Notes: generated from the letters alone by a model not told the origin. A DNA stretch of 64,000 nt from Roseateles sp. (GCA_019234295.1 JAFALK010000009.1:28424-92423), one strand, 5' to 3'. Shown: positions 27,337-37,858, counted from the stretch's first letter. Numbers and translations are program-made.

Positions 27337-28002
27337 ATGAAAACCTCACGCCTCCTCCCGCTGCTGGGCGCCGTGCTGCTTGCATTGATCGGCTTGGTCT
27401 GGCTGCAGCAGTCACCGGGCCTGTGGCGCGCACCGCTCACGGCCGCCGAGGTGGGCGCCTATTTGCGCCGCATCGATGCCCAGGTGCCGCTACGCCCCGA
27501 GGAGAAGGTCGCCATCCTGGAGCGCGTCAAGGCATTTGGCGAAGCCGACGACGGGCGTCCCGTCTACATGCTCAACGTGATGCGCTTCTTCGACCAGATT
27601 CGGCCGATGGCTGGCGGACCGAACTTCGAGGGCACGCCAGTCCAGGCCAATGCGCTCTACGAGGAGGCAGCCACGAAGCTGCTGCTCAAGAACGGCGGCT
27701 ATCCGATCTACGCAGGCAACACCGCCGAGCCCAATCTCTTCAGCACCGACGCACCTCTGGACCATTGGAGTCGCGTGCTCGTCGTGCGCTACCCGAGTCG
27801 GCGTGCGTTCCTGGAACTGCTCGCCGATCCGGCCTACGGTCCCATCGCGCCCTACAAGCTGATGTCGCTAGACCTGATGCTCACACCCACCGAAGTGGAG
27901 ATGGTCGTGCCCGAACTGCGCCTCGTGACAATCGTGCTGGCCTTGCTCGTGTTCATGGCCGCCGGCTGGTGGCGCGCCGCGCGCCGGGGAACCCGCGCAT
28001 GA
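27337..28002 (+). CDS. Membrane-anchored DUF1330-like protein
   Basis: 221 residues: an N-terminal helix (LLPLLGAVLLALIGLVWLQ), a soluble middle with features of the DUF1330/dimeric alpha-beta barrel type (VYMLNVMRFFDQIRP, then VLVVRYPSRRAFLELLADPAYGPIAPY), and a C-terminal helix (VTIVLALLVFMAAGWW). The middle may form a ferredoxin-like ligand-binding or isomerase-like fold. Its stop overlaps the next start by four bases. Function unknown. Confidence 0.7.
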   Translation: MKTSRLLPLLGAVLLALIGLVWLQQSPGLWRAPLTAAEVGAYLRRIDAQVPLRPEEKVAILERVKAFGEADDGRPVYMLNVMRFFDQIRPMAGGPNFEGTPVQANALYEEAATKLLLKNGGYPIYAGNTAEPNLFSTDAPLDHWSRVLVVRYPSRRAFLELLADPAYGPIAPYKLMSLDLMLTPTEVEMVVPELRLVTIVLALLVFMAAGWWRAARRGTRA

Positions 28003-29183
28003 AGGCCGTCGTCTGCCAGAACCGCGAGCTTTCGCTCGTTGATCTGCCCGAGCGAGAACCGGGTGAAGGCCAGGTGCTGGTCAAGGTGTTGCGTTGCGGC
28101 ATCTGCGGCTCCGACCTACACGTTCGCCAGCATTGCGACCACTGGGGCCAGCTGATGGCGCGCAGCGGCTACCGCGGCATCAGCAGCAGCGCCGCGCCGG
28201 TCGTCTTCGGCCATGAGTTCAGCGCCGAGGTGATCGAGCACGGCCCGGGCACCACGCGCAAGCTCCGGCCCGGCACGCCGGTCGTCGCCATGCCGCTGCT
28301 GCGCCGCGGCGCGGAGATCGACATGATTGGCCTCTCCGAGCAGTCGCCGGGGGCCTATGCGGAACGCACGGTGGTGCAGGAATCGCTGATGCTGCCCATC
28401 CCGAACGGACTGGCGCCGCGCGTGGCCGCGCTGACCGAGCCCATGGCCGTGGGCTGGCACGCGGTGCGCCGCGGCGAGGTGAAGAAAGGCGATGTAGCCG
28501 TGGTGATCGGCTGCGGCCCCGTGGGCCTGGCCATCATCGCCCTGCTCAAGGCACGCGACGTTCTTACCGTGATCGCAGCCGACTTTTCGGCAGGCCGGCG
28601 CCAGCTCGCGCAAGCGTGCGGGGCCGACCGCGTCATCGACCCGCGCGAAACTTCGCCCTATGCAAGCTGGGAAGCATTCGGACACGTGCCCGATGTTCCC
28701 GCAATGTTCGAGCTGGGACTGTCCACGCGCGAAAAGCTCGGCAAGTTGCCCCTGCCTTGGTGGCAGACTTGGCGCCTAGCCGAAGGGCTGGGCCTGGCGC
28801 CCAAGCGCCCAGTGGTCTTCGAGTGCGTGGGCGCTCCGGGCGTGGTGCAGAGCGTGATCTCGGGCGCACCGCACTATTCCCGCGTGGTTGTGGCCGGCGT
28901 GTGCATGCAGAGCGACCATATTGAACCTTCGATCGCGATCAACAAAGAGATCGAGCTGCGCTTCGTGCTCGGCTATTCGCCGCTGGAGTTCCGCGACGTG
29001 CTGCACATGATGGCCGAAGGCCGCGTCCAATGCGAGCCGGTGTTGACCGGCGAAGTGGGCCTAGCCGGCGTCGACGCCGCCTTCACGGCCCTCGGCGATC
29101 CGAACCGCCACGCCAAGATTCTCATCGACCCCTCCAGCGCGACCGCGCTGTGTTATGAGAGCAATATCTTTAGCTCACGTTGA
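27999..29183 (+). CDS. Zinc-dependent alcohol dehydrogenase (MDR family)
   Basis: A 394-residue medium-chain dehydrogenase. The catalytic zinc region is CGICGSDLHV with the FGHEFSAEV glutamate, and the Rossmann fold is VIGCGPVGLAIIALLK. A structural-zinc cysteine cluster is not evident; the region between about 215 and 265 (SWEAFGHVPDVPAMFELGL...) is an insertion relative to short members. It would oxidise an alcohol to the aldehyde or ketone used by the other dehydrogenases. It is the last gene of the run and is followed by an 800-bp gap. Confidence 0.88.
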   Translation: MKAVVCQNRELSLVDLPEREPGEGQVLVKVLRCGICGSDLHVRQHCDHWGQLMARSGYRGISSSAAPVVFGHEFSAEVIEHGPGTTRKLRPGTPVVAMPLLRRGAEIDMIGLSEQSPGAYAERTVVQESLMLPIPNGLAPRVAALTEPMAVGWHAVRRGEVKKGDVAVVIGCGPVGLAIIALLKARDVLTVIAADFSAGRRQLAQACGADRVIDPRETSPYASWEAFGHVPDVPAMFELGLSTREKLGKLPLPWWQTWRLAEGLGLAPKRPVVFECVGAPGVVQSVISGAPHYSRVVVAGVCMQSDHIEPSIAINKEIELRFVLGYSPLEFRDVLHMMAEGRVQCEPVLTGEVGLAGVDAAFTALGDPNRHAKILIDPSSATALCYESNIFSSR

Positions 29184-29995
29184 TTGGTAATAGTGGGTGG
29201 TTGGCACCAATTGTGATTTTGAGTGGTTTACCGGCCAATGTTGCACGCCACCAGGCTAGAGTCTAGGCACCACGCAACCCCGCCTGAGGCCGAAAGATCC
29301 CGACACGACCGTTCATCACGCTCGGAAGATGCGACCGTTGGGCCGTCAGCGCTTGGATGCGTCACCGACTGGGCGGTGGCGGCCGACCTCGGCACACCGC
29401 TAGCCTTGTTCTGCGCGACATTGCGAATCCGCGGCCATTAAGCATGTGCTGTTCCGGGACGCAATGGAATCGCTGGCGGGTCTGGCACCCATTCTGTGCC
29501 GGTGGGACCTAGCCGGATCAAAGACCTTCGGACTCTCCGCCATGGCCACTGCGCGGCAGCGCCGCGCCCCGATTCCAGGCCTCCCGGCCGCCCGTCATCT
29601 TGCGAGCGCGAGCACCGACGCGGAGTTCCCCAACGACATCGGTAGCGGCGAGCGACGAGCGGCGCCTGGCATCGTCGTCCGCCGGGTTGGAAGGCGTCGT
29701 CGGGATCGCCATGCTTTGCATAGTTACAGGCTCTGCGGGAACTTCATCATCACCTGGTCGCTGGCTCGGAAGCGCCTGAGTTGATATACGAACCAGTACG
29801 TCACCTCGCGGTGCCCTGATAAGCATCGATCGGAGCATCGATCACGCGGGTCTTGTAGGAGTAAGTCAGGGGGCTACCGAGGAGCGGGCGCATCCATCTG
29901 CACTACCGGGGAGCGCCCCGATTGTCCCGAATTGACTGCAAGATGTCTGGTACGAACCTTGCCGCTGCGACTTTGACGACGCACAGTCGTTGTCC
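29184..29995. other. Gene-poor spacer of about 800 bp
   Basis: No coding frame here has family features. The base composition looks less GC-rich than the flanking genes. A direct GCATCGATC repeat occurs at about 29823 and 29834, and the last 75 bases hold copy C of the 26-bp element, so the right end serves as promoter for the next gene. The rest may be a deletion or insertion scar. Confidence 0.5.
29922..29947 (+). promoter_or_regulatory. 26-bp element, copy C (VOC-SRPBCC gene)
   Basis: Starts TTGTCCCGAATTGAC, then TG, and ends TGTC. It lies 48 bp before the ATG at 29996 and points toward that gene, which ties this distant gene to the regulon. Confidence 0.66.
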
Positions 29996-31426
29996 ATGAT
30001 GACAGCCAGCACCCCTTTGAACCAAATCGCGTTCTCGGTCATTGATTTGCGCGTTACTGAGCGATGGTTTCGCGAAGGAATGGGCTTCGTGCCCGCCGGC
30101 GGCAGCCGCCTGATGATGAGCTCGCCGCTCACCCAACTTGTTCAGGGGTTGCCTGGCGCGGCCTCGAACTGCTGGTGGCTGGTGGGCCTCAATCCGTGGT
30201 TTCAGATCGAGATGTTCCAGTTCTGCCGTCCGATGGCGAAACTCATGCCGGATGACGCGAGACCGTGCGACATCGGATATCGACGAATCGGTGTGTGGGT
30301 GGCTGACTTCGACGCAGCGCTACGTCGCCTGGCGGTGCTTGGCACTCAACCCATCGGACCAACCCTCGGACAGATGGGGGACCGCCGTGCTTGCGTGCGC
30401 AATCCGGACGGCGTCTTCGTCGAGCTGCTGGAACGAGACCCGCTTCCGCATGCGCAGCGGGCACAGCGCAAAGGCTGCACAGCCGCTATGCGATCGATAA
30501 CGCTGTCGACGCCAGATCTGGCGCGCAGTGTGGCGACGTTCCAATCCATCGGTGGACGCGAGCCCCTGTCGACGGAGCTGCATGCACCTGAGCACGAAGC
30601 CCTATGGAATCTGCCAGGAGCGCACCGCAAGAGCGCGGTGCTGGAATGCGGCGACATATTGGTCGAGGTCGTGCAGTACCTCGACCCCGCGGGCCAACCG
30701 TGGCCGTCGGGATATCGAATCTGTGATCAGGGCATCCTCAACGTCGCCTTCGGTGCACGTACCAAGCGCGACCACACGGCGATCTACCAGCGAGCCCTCG
30801 CTGTGGGCGCGCGTCCCAATCATCGCCCGATACACCTCCCGGGCGCTGGTGTCGTCTACGTGAACGATGCCCTTGGGTTTTCTATCGAGATTCTTTGGAT
30901 GTCGATGCGCGGGGACAAGCAGTGGGGCTTTGTCCAGATGCCCATCGATAAGCGCCCTTCGCCCGACAGCCATCAGGTCGAGGCCAGCGTCGAGATTGAG
31001 GCACCCTTGGAGGAGGTATGGGCGACCCTCAACGATCCGGACCGGATGGACGCCTGGATCGGCTTCGAGAGCGTGCGTGTACAGCGTGACGGGTTCTCCT
31101 CTCGCAACGGGCGTGGCAGCGAGCGTCTGATGCGTGGCACGCCAGGCGTCGTCGTAGAGCAGGTCGTAGCGGTAGATCCAAAGCGGTGCATCCGCTATCG
31201 TGTGATACAGGGTTCGCCTTTCATCTACCACCTGGGCAACATCGAATTGGGCGAGACCGGAAGGGGACACACGCGAGTGGCGTGGTCCATCCGCTTTCGA
31301 TCCAAGGTGCCTTTCCTAGGCGGTTTCTGGCATCTGCTGCTTCAGCGATTGCTTCACGGAATGCTCCGCAAGGGGTTGAAGCCGTACGTCGAACACACGG
31401 TCCTGGCATCGACGCAGGCGCGCTGA
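29996..31426 (+). CDS. VOC-VOC-SRPBCC fusion protein
   Basis: 476 residues with three parts. Two vicinal-oxygen-chelate (glyoxalase-like) units cover about 1-140 (LNQIAFSVIDLRVTERWFREGMGF, ending FVELLERD) and 160-310 (RSITLSTPDLARSVATFQSIGG, ending FSIEILWM). An SRPBCC/START-like ligand-binding domain follows at about 320-470 (VEASVEIEAPLEEVWATLNDPDRMD, GTPGVVVEQVV). Tandem VOC units often make one metal site with dioxygenase or isomerase activity, and SRPBCC proteins hold hydrophobic ligands. The start could be TTG 29990, ATG 29996 or ATG 29999. Copy C of the regulatory element precedes it. Confidence 0.82.
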   Translation: MMTASTPLNQIAFSVIDLRVTERWFREGMGFVPAGGSRLMMSSPLTQLVQGLPGAASNCWWLVGLNPWFQIEMFQFCRPMAKLMPDDARPCDIGYRRIGVWVADFDAALRRLAVLGTQPIGPTLGQMGDRRACVRNPDGVFVELLERDPLPHAQRAQRKGCTAAMRSITLSTPDLARSVATFQSIGGREPLSTELHAPEHEALWNLPGAHRKSAVLECGDILVEVVQYLDPAGQPWPSGYRICDQGILNVAFGARTKRDHTAIYQRALAVGARPNHRPIHLPGAGVVYVNDALGFSIEILWMSMRGDKQWGFVQMPIDKRPSPDSHQVEASVEIEAPLEEVWATLNDPDRMDAWIGFESVRVQRDGFSSRNGRGSERLMRGTPGVVVEQVVAVDPKRCIRYRVIQGSPFIYHLGNIELGETGRGHTRVAWSIRFRSKVPFLGGFWHLLLQRLLHGMLRKGLKPYVEHTVLASTQAR

Positions 31427-31429
31427 GGG

Positions 31430-31567
31430 ATGGAGACCGCAGCACAGTTCGCCGACTGTGTCGCATTCATCACCGGAGGCAGTAGCGGTATCGGGCTACT
31501 GGCGGCGACCGAGCTCTCTGCCGATGGCCGGAATGTTTTCCCAGTCTCGCAATTCGCGCTCCAGTAG
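31430..31567 (+). pseudogene. Truncated SDR N-terminus
   Basis: Starting three bases after the VOC-SRPBCC stop, 45 codons read as an SDR N-terminus: a strand and the TGGSSGIGLL cofactor loop (residues 15-24), then a stop after FALQ. A full SDR would need about 250 residues. Homology ends inside the helix after the loop, so the gene was cut by recombination with the parB-bearing segment to its right. A GGGATGG-type site precedes the ATG. The original gene probably belonged to the VOC-SRPBCC operon. Confidence 0.7.
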
Positions 31568-31633
31568 GCGGCGGTCAGCGTTGCGACGGACGAGAGCGTC
31601 GATCGCCCGACGCTTGAGAGTCTTGATCTTCAT
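31496..31633 (-). CDS. Small ORF after parB remnant, unknown
   Basis: 45 codons on the minus strand: a basic start (KIKTLKRRAIDALVRRNADRR) and ELRDWENIPAIGREL. Its ATG overlaps the parB-fragment stop by four bases, suggesting a former operon partner on a plasmid or element. Its 3' part overlaps the truncated SDR on the other strand, so its own end may be an artefact of the junction. Not a recognised family. Confidence 0.3.
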   Translation of the reverse strand: MKIKTLKRRAIDALVRRNADRRLLERELRDWENIPAIGRELGRRQ

Positions 31634-32301
31634 GGCTGGCGCCGCGAAGCCTGCAGCGGCCCATCGTTCTGCGGTGAACGGTCAAGCGAGCAGTACGCCC
31701 TCAATGTAGCCTTCAGTCCGTCCACGTCACCGAATGCAGGCTCCAGCCGGATGACAATCCCTTTGCGGCTTCTCGCCTTCGGTAACTCGAGCGTGGCAAT
31801 CTTGTTGCCCTGGTGGTCGTTCACGACTTCCGTTCTTCCCGCTCGGCTTGCCGTGGTCTGGGTCACATTGCAAAGGCGTTGAAAGATGAACTCGGGGTCG
31901 ATAGCCTTCGAGGCCGATGCGAGCTCTGCCGCTCTCGCATAGACGCCCTCCTCGTCTGCGGCGATGGCTTCGTGCAAAGCTGCCCCCCAGTTGACCTGGA
32001 TGTCCTTCGGAGACGCAAAGGCCTTCAGTACGCATTCGGGCAGCTCCGCCAGCCTCAAGGCCTTCGCCATGCCAGAAAAATCCTTGACTCCTAGCGCGTC
32101 TGCAAGTTTTCGGAGCGACGTGGAGCGGAACCGTGGCATCTCTCTGGCAGCCTTGTATTGCTTGCCGCGCTCGAGCGGACTGAGATCGTTTCGGCTCAGG
32201 TTTTCAGAGAGCATGCGAAGCATAGATTCGGCGTCGTCGGCCGTGACCAGGTGCGCAAGGACCTGGAGTCCGAGTGGTCTTGCCCCCGCATAACCGGACA
32301 C
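31630..32301 (-). pseudogene. ParB/RepB-type partition protein, 5'-truncated
   Basis: About 223 codons that read as the middle and C-terminal parts of a ParB-like protein: SENLSRNDLSPLERGKQYKAA is the typical end of the nuclease-like domain, followed by a helix-turn-helix region (RKLADALGVKDFSGMAKALRLAEL). The first part of the family (box I and start) is missing. The apparent first codons (SGYAGARP) belong to the IS3-type end at 32276-32300, so the gene was interrupted by that insertion. It hints that plasmid- or ICE-derived DNA once lay here. Confidence 0.7.
32276..32300 (-). repeat. Probable terminal end of IS3-type remnant
   Basis: The sequence reading TGTCCGGTTATGCGGGGGC on the minus strand has the form of an IS3-family terminal repeat and stands between the transposase fragment stop and the parB fragment. 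The exact end is not certain because only one end remains. Confidence 0.45.
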
Positions 32302-32304
32302 GGT

Positions 32305-32457
32305 CTATGCGCTGGTTGACGCGCTCCCGATCTGGGCGGCGCGCTGTTGATGTTGCCTGAACTCTCTGGGCGACCGCATTTTCAGGCTCGAGTGCGGATG
32401 CACGTTGTTGAAGTGCTCGAAGGCCGCGGGTAACGGCGCATCACAGACTTGGGCAAA
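32305..32457 (-). pseudogene. IS3-family transposase (OrfB) C-terminal fragment
   Basis: About 50 codons read as the tail of an IS3-type integrase: AFEHFNNVHPHSSLKMRSPR, then EFRQHQ, ending with a TAG at 32305. The rest of the transposase, including the DDE catalytic core, is absent; a stop at 32458 closes the frame upstream. The fragment and the adjacent end repeat mark an old insertion into parB that was later deleted. Confidence 0.75.
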
Positions 32458-32882
32458 CTACCCTGGCCTCTAGCCTGCGCAGCGGTCCTAATGCGGTCGG
32501 CGCCTTGAAGCTTTGGCGCTCATGTGATATCCAATAAATTGGGCGTTCTGTGCCTTGCTGAATGCAGCCCGGCTGCTTACTTGAAATCGCGCGGCACAGG
32601 TGATATGCAATATGGGAACTCATGCACAAGCCCGATGCAACGCTCCCTGCAACACCAACACCATCAAGAAGATTTGGCCCTCGAGTCGCCGTTCCCAGAT
32701 CGCCACGGAGTGGGCATGGCTCCCGCTTCGGAACACACCAGCTTCGGCGGCCCCGCCAGCGAAATGTCGTCGGGACTGACCACTGTCATTCGAATCCTCG
32801 CGATAGCCAACGCAAGACGCCTTTTGGATTCCCAGAACTCTGAGCAGTCCTATCGCCATCACGAATTCGATCGACCGACAAC
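32458..32882. other. Spacer left of the recombinase; no supported gene
   Basis: About 425 bases without a recognisable coding frame. It is likely to hold the recombinase promoter and the edge of the IS3 deletion; no clear -35/-10 pair could be assigned. Confidence 0.4.
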
Positions 32883-34529
<1,647 letters not shown>

Positions 34530-34541
34530 ACTGAAGCTAGC

Positions 34542-34570
34542 AGTATATACGAATATTCAGGCTCTGCCAA
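34542..34570 (-). promoter_or_regulatory. Sigma-70 promoter of tRNA-fMet
   Basis: On the minus strand TTGGCA and TATACT are separated by 17 bases, 13 bases before the tRNA 5' end. Both boxes match the consensus at five of six positions or better, which fits a strong stable-RNA promoter. Confidence 0.75.
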
Positions 34571-34590
34571 ACGAGCAGCGCACTTTCTTC

Positions 34591-36135
34591 TTAGGCGCCC
34601 GCGTTCATCATCGGCGCGGTGGCCCCTTGCGAGCCCGCAGTTGGCGGGCAGTAGTTGCGTACGTAGTCGCCATGGGCCGGCATCTGCGCAACAGCGCGAT
34701 TGACCTTGAGCTGGATGTCGCCGAGGAAGTCGGCGAGCTCGGCCCGGCCCATCAGGTCGGCCACCGGGTGGTAGCTGCGCGGCGCGATGCCCTGCCCCAT
34801 CATGACCTGGATCCAGGAATTCTCTGCAAAGAGCTCGTCGCTCGAGCGGAACACGCGCGCGGTGTCACGGAAAAGTTCGATGCGATGGCGCAGGCTCGCC
34901 GGCACTTCCATCTCGCGCACGTGACGCCAGAGATCGGAGTCCTGGCGATTGTTGACGTGGTAGTGCAGCACGATGAAGTCGCGGATGTGCTCGAGCTCGC
35001 GCTGCGACTGGCGGTTGAACTCCTCGACGTCCGCCAGGCTGATGCCGCCGGCCGGGAAGATTTGCATGAGGCGGATGGCGGCGCGCTGGATCAGGTGGAT
35101 GCTGGTGGATTCCAGCGGCTCGATGAAGCCGCTGGCCAGGCCGACGGCGATGCAGTTGCGCTCCCAGGTCTTGTGGCGCTGGCCGGGCAGGAACTTGAGC
35201 ACGCGCGGTTGGATCAGCAACTCGCCCTCGACGTTCTTCTTGAGCACCTCGGGAGCATCTGCGTCGCTCATCTCCTTGCTACTGTAGACAAGACCATTGC
35301 CCACGCGGTGCTGCAGCGGGATGCGCCATTGCCAGCCGAAGGGGTGCGCGATCGAGCGCGTGTAGGGCCAGGGCTCGCGCACGGCCGCGGTCTGCACCGC
35401 GACGGCGCGGTCGCAGGGCAGCCAGTGCGACCAGTCCTCGTAGCCCACACCGAGGGTCTCGCCGATCAGCAGGGCGCGAAAGCCTGTGCAGTCGATAAAG
35501 AGATCGCCCTCGATGCGCGAGCCGTCCTGCATTTGCAGGGCGGTGATGTCGCCATCACGGCCTTGCGGGCCGTCTTGCAGCACGGCGGCGATCTTGCCTT
35601 CGATGCGCTGCACGCCGCAGGCCTCGCTCAGCGCACGCAGGTACTTGGCGTAGCGGCCGGCATCGAGGTGGTAGGCGTAGTTCAGCCCGTTGCGCTGCAG
35701 GTGTGCGAAGCGGCCGGCAAAGGCCGCGATCGTCTCGACGTTGTAGGCACGATATTCCTGGGCGATGCCTTCGCTGCGGCCCTTGAGCCAGAAATGCTGG
35801 AACCCGGCGCTCCAGTGGTCAATGCCGGTGATGCCGAAGGAATGGAAGTAGTCCTGTCCGACGTCCCGCCAGCCCTCGAAGTTGATGCCGAGCTTGAAGG
35901 TGGCCTGCGTAGCCGCCATGAACTCCGACTCGGTGATGCCAAGCAGGTTGTGAAAGGTCAACAGCGCGGGAATCGTGGCCTCGCCAACGCCGACGGTGCC
36001 AATCTCTTCGGATTCGACGAGGTGAATGTCGAGCTGCTTGCCGAGCAGCTTGCTCATCAGCGCGGCCATCATCCAGCCGGCGGTGCCGCCACCGGCGATG
36101 ACGATGCGGCGCATGGGCTTTATGGAGGGATTCAT
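34591..36135 (-). CDS. Flavin-dependent tryptophan-halogenase family protein (1)
   Basis: A 514-residue FAD-dependent halogenase-like protein. The FAD motif is IVIAGGGTAGW (GxGxxG) at residues 12-20. The catalytic lysine site is TFKLGINFEGW near residue 80. The WxWxIP motif is present as WQWRIPLQHR near 263, with NGLVYSS after it. All marks of an active halogenase are present, but related proteins next to TonB receptors may act on non-tryptophan substrates. It is the last gene of the operon; its start overlaps the cupin_8 stop (ATGA). Confidence 0.9.
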   Translation of the reverse strand: MNPSIKPMRRIVIAGGGTAGWMMAALMSKLLGKQLDIHLVESEEIGTVGVGEATIPALLTFHNLLGITESEFMAATQATFKLGINFEGWRDVGQDYFHSFGITGIDHWSAGFQHFWLKGRSEGIAQEYRAYNVETIAAFAGRFAHLQRNGLNYAYHLDAGRYAKYLRALSEACGVQRIEGKIAAVLQDGPQGRDGDITALQMQDGSRIEGDLFIDCTGFRALLIGETLGVGYEDWSHWLPCDRAVAVQTAAVREPWPYTRSIAHPFGWQWRIPLQHRVGNGLVYSSKEMSDADAPEVLKKNVEGELLIQPRVLKFLPGQRHKTWERNCIAVGLASGFIEPLESTSIHLIQRAAIRLMQIFPAGGISLADVEEFNRQSQRELEHIRDFIVLHYHVNNRQDSDLWRHVREMEVPASLRHRIELFRDTARVFRSSDELFAENSWIQVMMGQGIAPRSYHPVADLMGRAELADFLGDIQLKVNRAVAQMPAHGDYVRNYCPPTAGSQGATAPMMNAGA

Positions 36136-37139
36136 CGTTTCAGATTGCTCAGCAGTTGGGCGCGCGCGCGGCGCGAAAGCGTTTCGTCGATGGGACCCAG
36201 CAGGCCTCGGGCCTCAGCCGGGATGTGCTCCCAGGTGCTCGCGTCCGCGCCGAAGATGAAATGTTGGAAATGGTGTTGCCAGATCTGCCGCTCCCGCTTC
36301 GGCAAGTCGCGCAGCGTCATCAGGGCCAGGTGCAACGTATTGAGCGGCGAATCGACATGCGCGGGTGTCTGCCGCCACCAGGCGTTGATCAGCAGGTTGA
36401 TCGGCTCCAGGCCCTCAACGTGGTGGAACCACATGCTCGGGATGAAGACGGCGTCCCCGGGCTCAAGCTCAGCCTGCTCGGCCGCCTCGAGAGCGCGCGC
36501 GAAGCGCGGGAAGCGCTCGAAGTCCGGCGCCAGGAAGTCAACGAGGCTGACAGGCTGGCCGGCCGGCGTCGGGTCCAGCGGGCCCATATAAAGATTGCCG
36601 ATCTGCTCGGGCGGGAACAGTGTGAAGCGGCGGCGGCCGGCAGCCACGATGGCCAGGTTATCGGGCAGATCGTAGTGCGCGGCGATGCGGCTGCGATTGC
36701 CCAGCCACAGGCTCACAAGCGCCTCGCGCTCGCCGAGATCCAGGCGATTCACGTCGAGGAAACCGGGCAGCACGGCCTCGACAGTCGTCGAGCCCACGTA
36801 GAGGGTCGGCCCGTCGGCTGCCGTGGCCAACCCGAGCAGCCCCATCAGCACCTGGTCCAGCGTCGCCACATGGCGGGTGAAATTGAAGCTGCTGAGGCTT
36901 TCGTCGGCATAGAAGGCGCGGCCGCGCGCCTCGGGCAGGATCTGGAACAGGCCAATCTGCATGCCGCGATAGAAGCCCATCATATGGTCGGCCACGGCAC
37001 GGTCGGACCGGCGCGCCGCCTGCACCACCGGCCAATGCGCGAAAGCACCGCGCAGCAAATAGGGGCGATCGGCGCGCAGCAGCTCGTCGGGCAGCACGTC
37101 GGGATCGACGTCGCCGGGCCAAATCGGGACGGACTTCAT
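36132..37139 (-). CDS. Cupin_8 / JmjC-like protein
   Basis: A 335-residue protein of the cupin_8 (JmjC-like) group. The metal-binding pattern is seen as the HxD in RIAAHYDLPDN near residue 160 and a histidine in SMWFHHVEGLE near 245. This family includes Fe(II)/2-oxoglutarate-dependent hydroxylases. In TonB-receptor/halogenase clusters it recurs beside SapC, with no confirmed reaction. It overlaps the next halogenase start and follows SapC after two bases. Confidence 0.85.
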   Translation of the reverse strand: MKSVPIWPGDVDPDVLPDELLRADRPYLLRGAFAHWPVVQAARRSDRAVADHMMGFYRGMQIGLFQILPEARGRAFYADESLSSFNFTRHVATLDQVLMGLLGLATAADGPTLYVGSTTVEAVLPGFLDVNRLDLGEREALVSLWLGNRSRIAAHYDLPDNLAIVAAGRRRFTLFPPEQIGNLYMGPLDPTPAGQPVSLVDFLAPDFERFPRFARALEAAEQAELEPGDAVFIPSMWFHHVEGLEPINLLINAWWRQTPAHVDSPLNTLHLALMTLRDLPKRERQIWQHHFQHFIFGADASTWEHIPAEARGLLGPIDETLSRRARAQLLSNLKR

Positions 37140-37141
37140 GC

Positions 37142-37858
37142 TCAGACGCCACCGAGATGGCGCCGGCGATGGCGCGCGGCCAGGTCCTCGAAGCGCGACA
37201 GCGAGGCCAGCTGCATGTAGATGGGCAGCAGGTGGCCGTCGCGCTGCAGGCTCTCCAGCACGGTGCCCGGCAATGCGGCCAGGCGTTCCTCGTGCACGGT
37301 ATGCAGGCCCGACAGTCGCGCCTGGGCGCCGTCACCAAGGGTCACGTCGAGCACGAAAGGTTCGAGCAGTTGGTGGCGCATCAGCACTTCGATGAAGGCC
37401 GGCAGTGCCTGCGCCTGCGCGTGCAGGTGCTCGAGCAGGCCGATCATCCGGTCGAGGTACTCGCTGTGGCCGCCATGCGGCATGAAGACGGCCGAGCCCA
37501 CCTCGCCCTCCTCCGGACGCACGATGCGCGGGCTGTCCAGGTCCACATGCAGCTGCAGCTGCTCGCCGTGGTGACCGATCATGAACGGGTCGCGCTGCGC
37601 TGCCATGGGCAGCACGGAGGCATCCCAAGCGCCGTCCTTCAAGAACAGGTTCTGGTCAGGCTCGAGGCCGAAAAGCGCGATGGGCTGGAAACCGCCTTCC
37701 ACGAGCTGGAAGACGATCGGGTAATGCGCCTGCAGCTGGCGGAACTCGGCCGGCAGGGCCAGGGCCGACTGGCGCGCATCGCCGGTGGCCGCGGAGTGGC
37801 CACCGTGCACGCGCAGATGGCGGTGGGTGACGTTGTCAAGCAGGACGGGACGCGTCAT
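37142..37858 (-). CDS. SapC-family protein
   Basis: A 238-residue SapC-like protein (HRHLRVHGGHS, LPAEFRQLQAHYPIVFQL, LFGLEPDQNLFL, SPRIVRPEEGEVGSAVF). In other bacteria SapC is linked to an S-layer-like or surface role, but in these operons its role is unknown. I took the ATG at 37858, which overlaps the halogenase stop (ATGA); the longer open frame upstream is the shadow of the halogenase. Confidence 0.85.
   Translation of the reverse strand: MTRPVLLDNVTHRHLRVHGGHSAATGDARQSALALPAEFRQLQAHYPIVFQLVEGGFQPIALFGLEPDQNLFLKDGAWDASVLPMAAQRDPFMIGHHGEQLQLHVDLDSPRIVRPEEGEVGSAVFMPHGGHSEYLDRMIGLLEHLHAQAQALPAFIEVLMRHQLLEPFVLDVTLGDGAQARLSGLHTVHEERLAALPGTVLESLQRDGHLLPIYMQLASLSRFEDLAARHRRRHLGGV

Noticed and set aside
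29223..29784. Short plus-strand frames in the 800-bp spacer
   Set aside because: No ribosome sites, family features or conserved start; composition differs from the real genes nearby.
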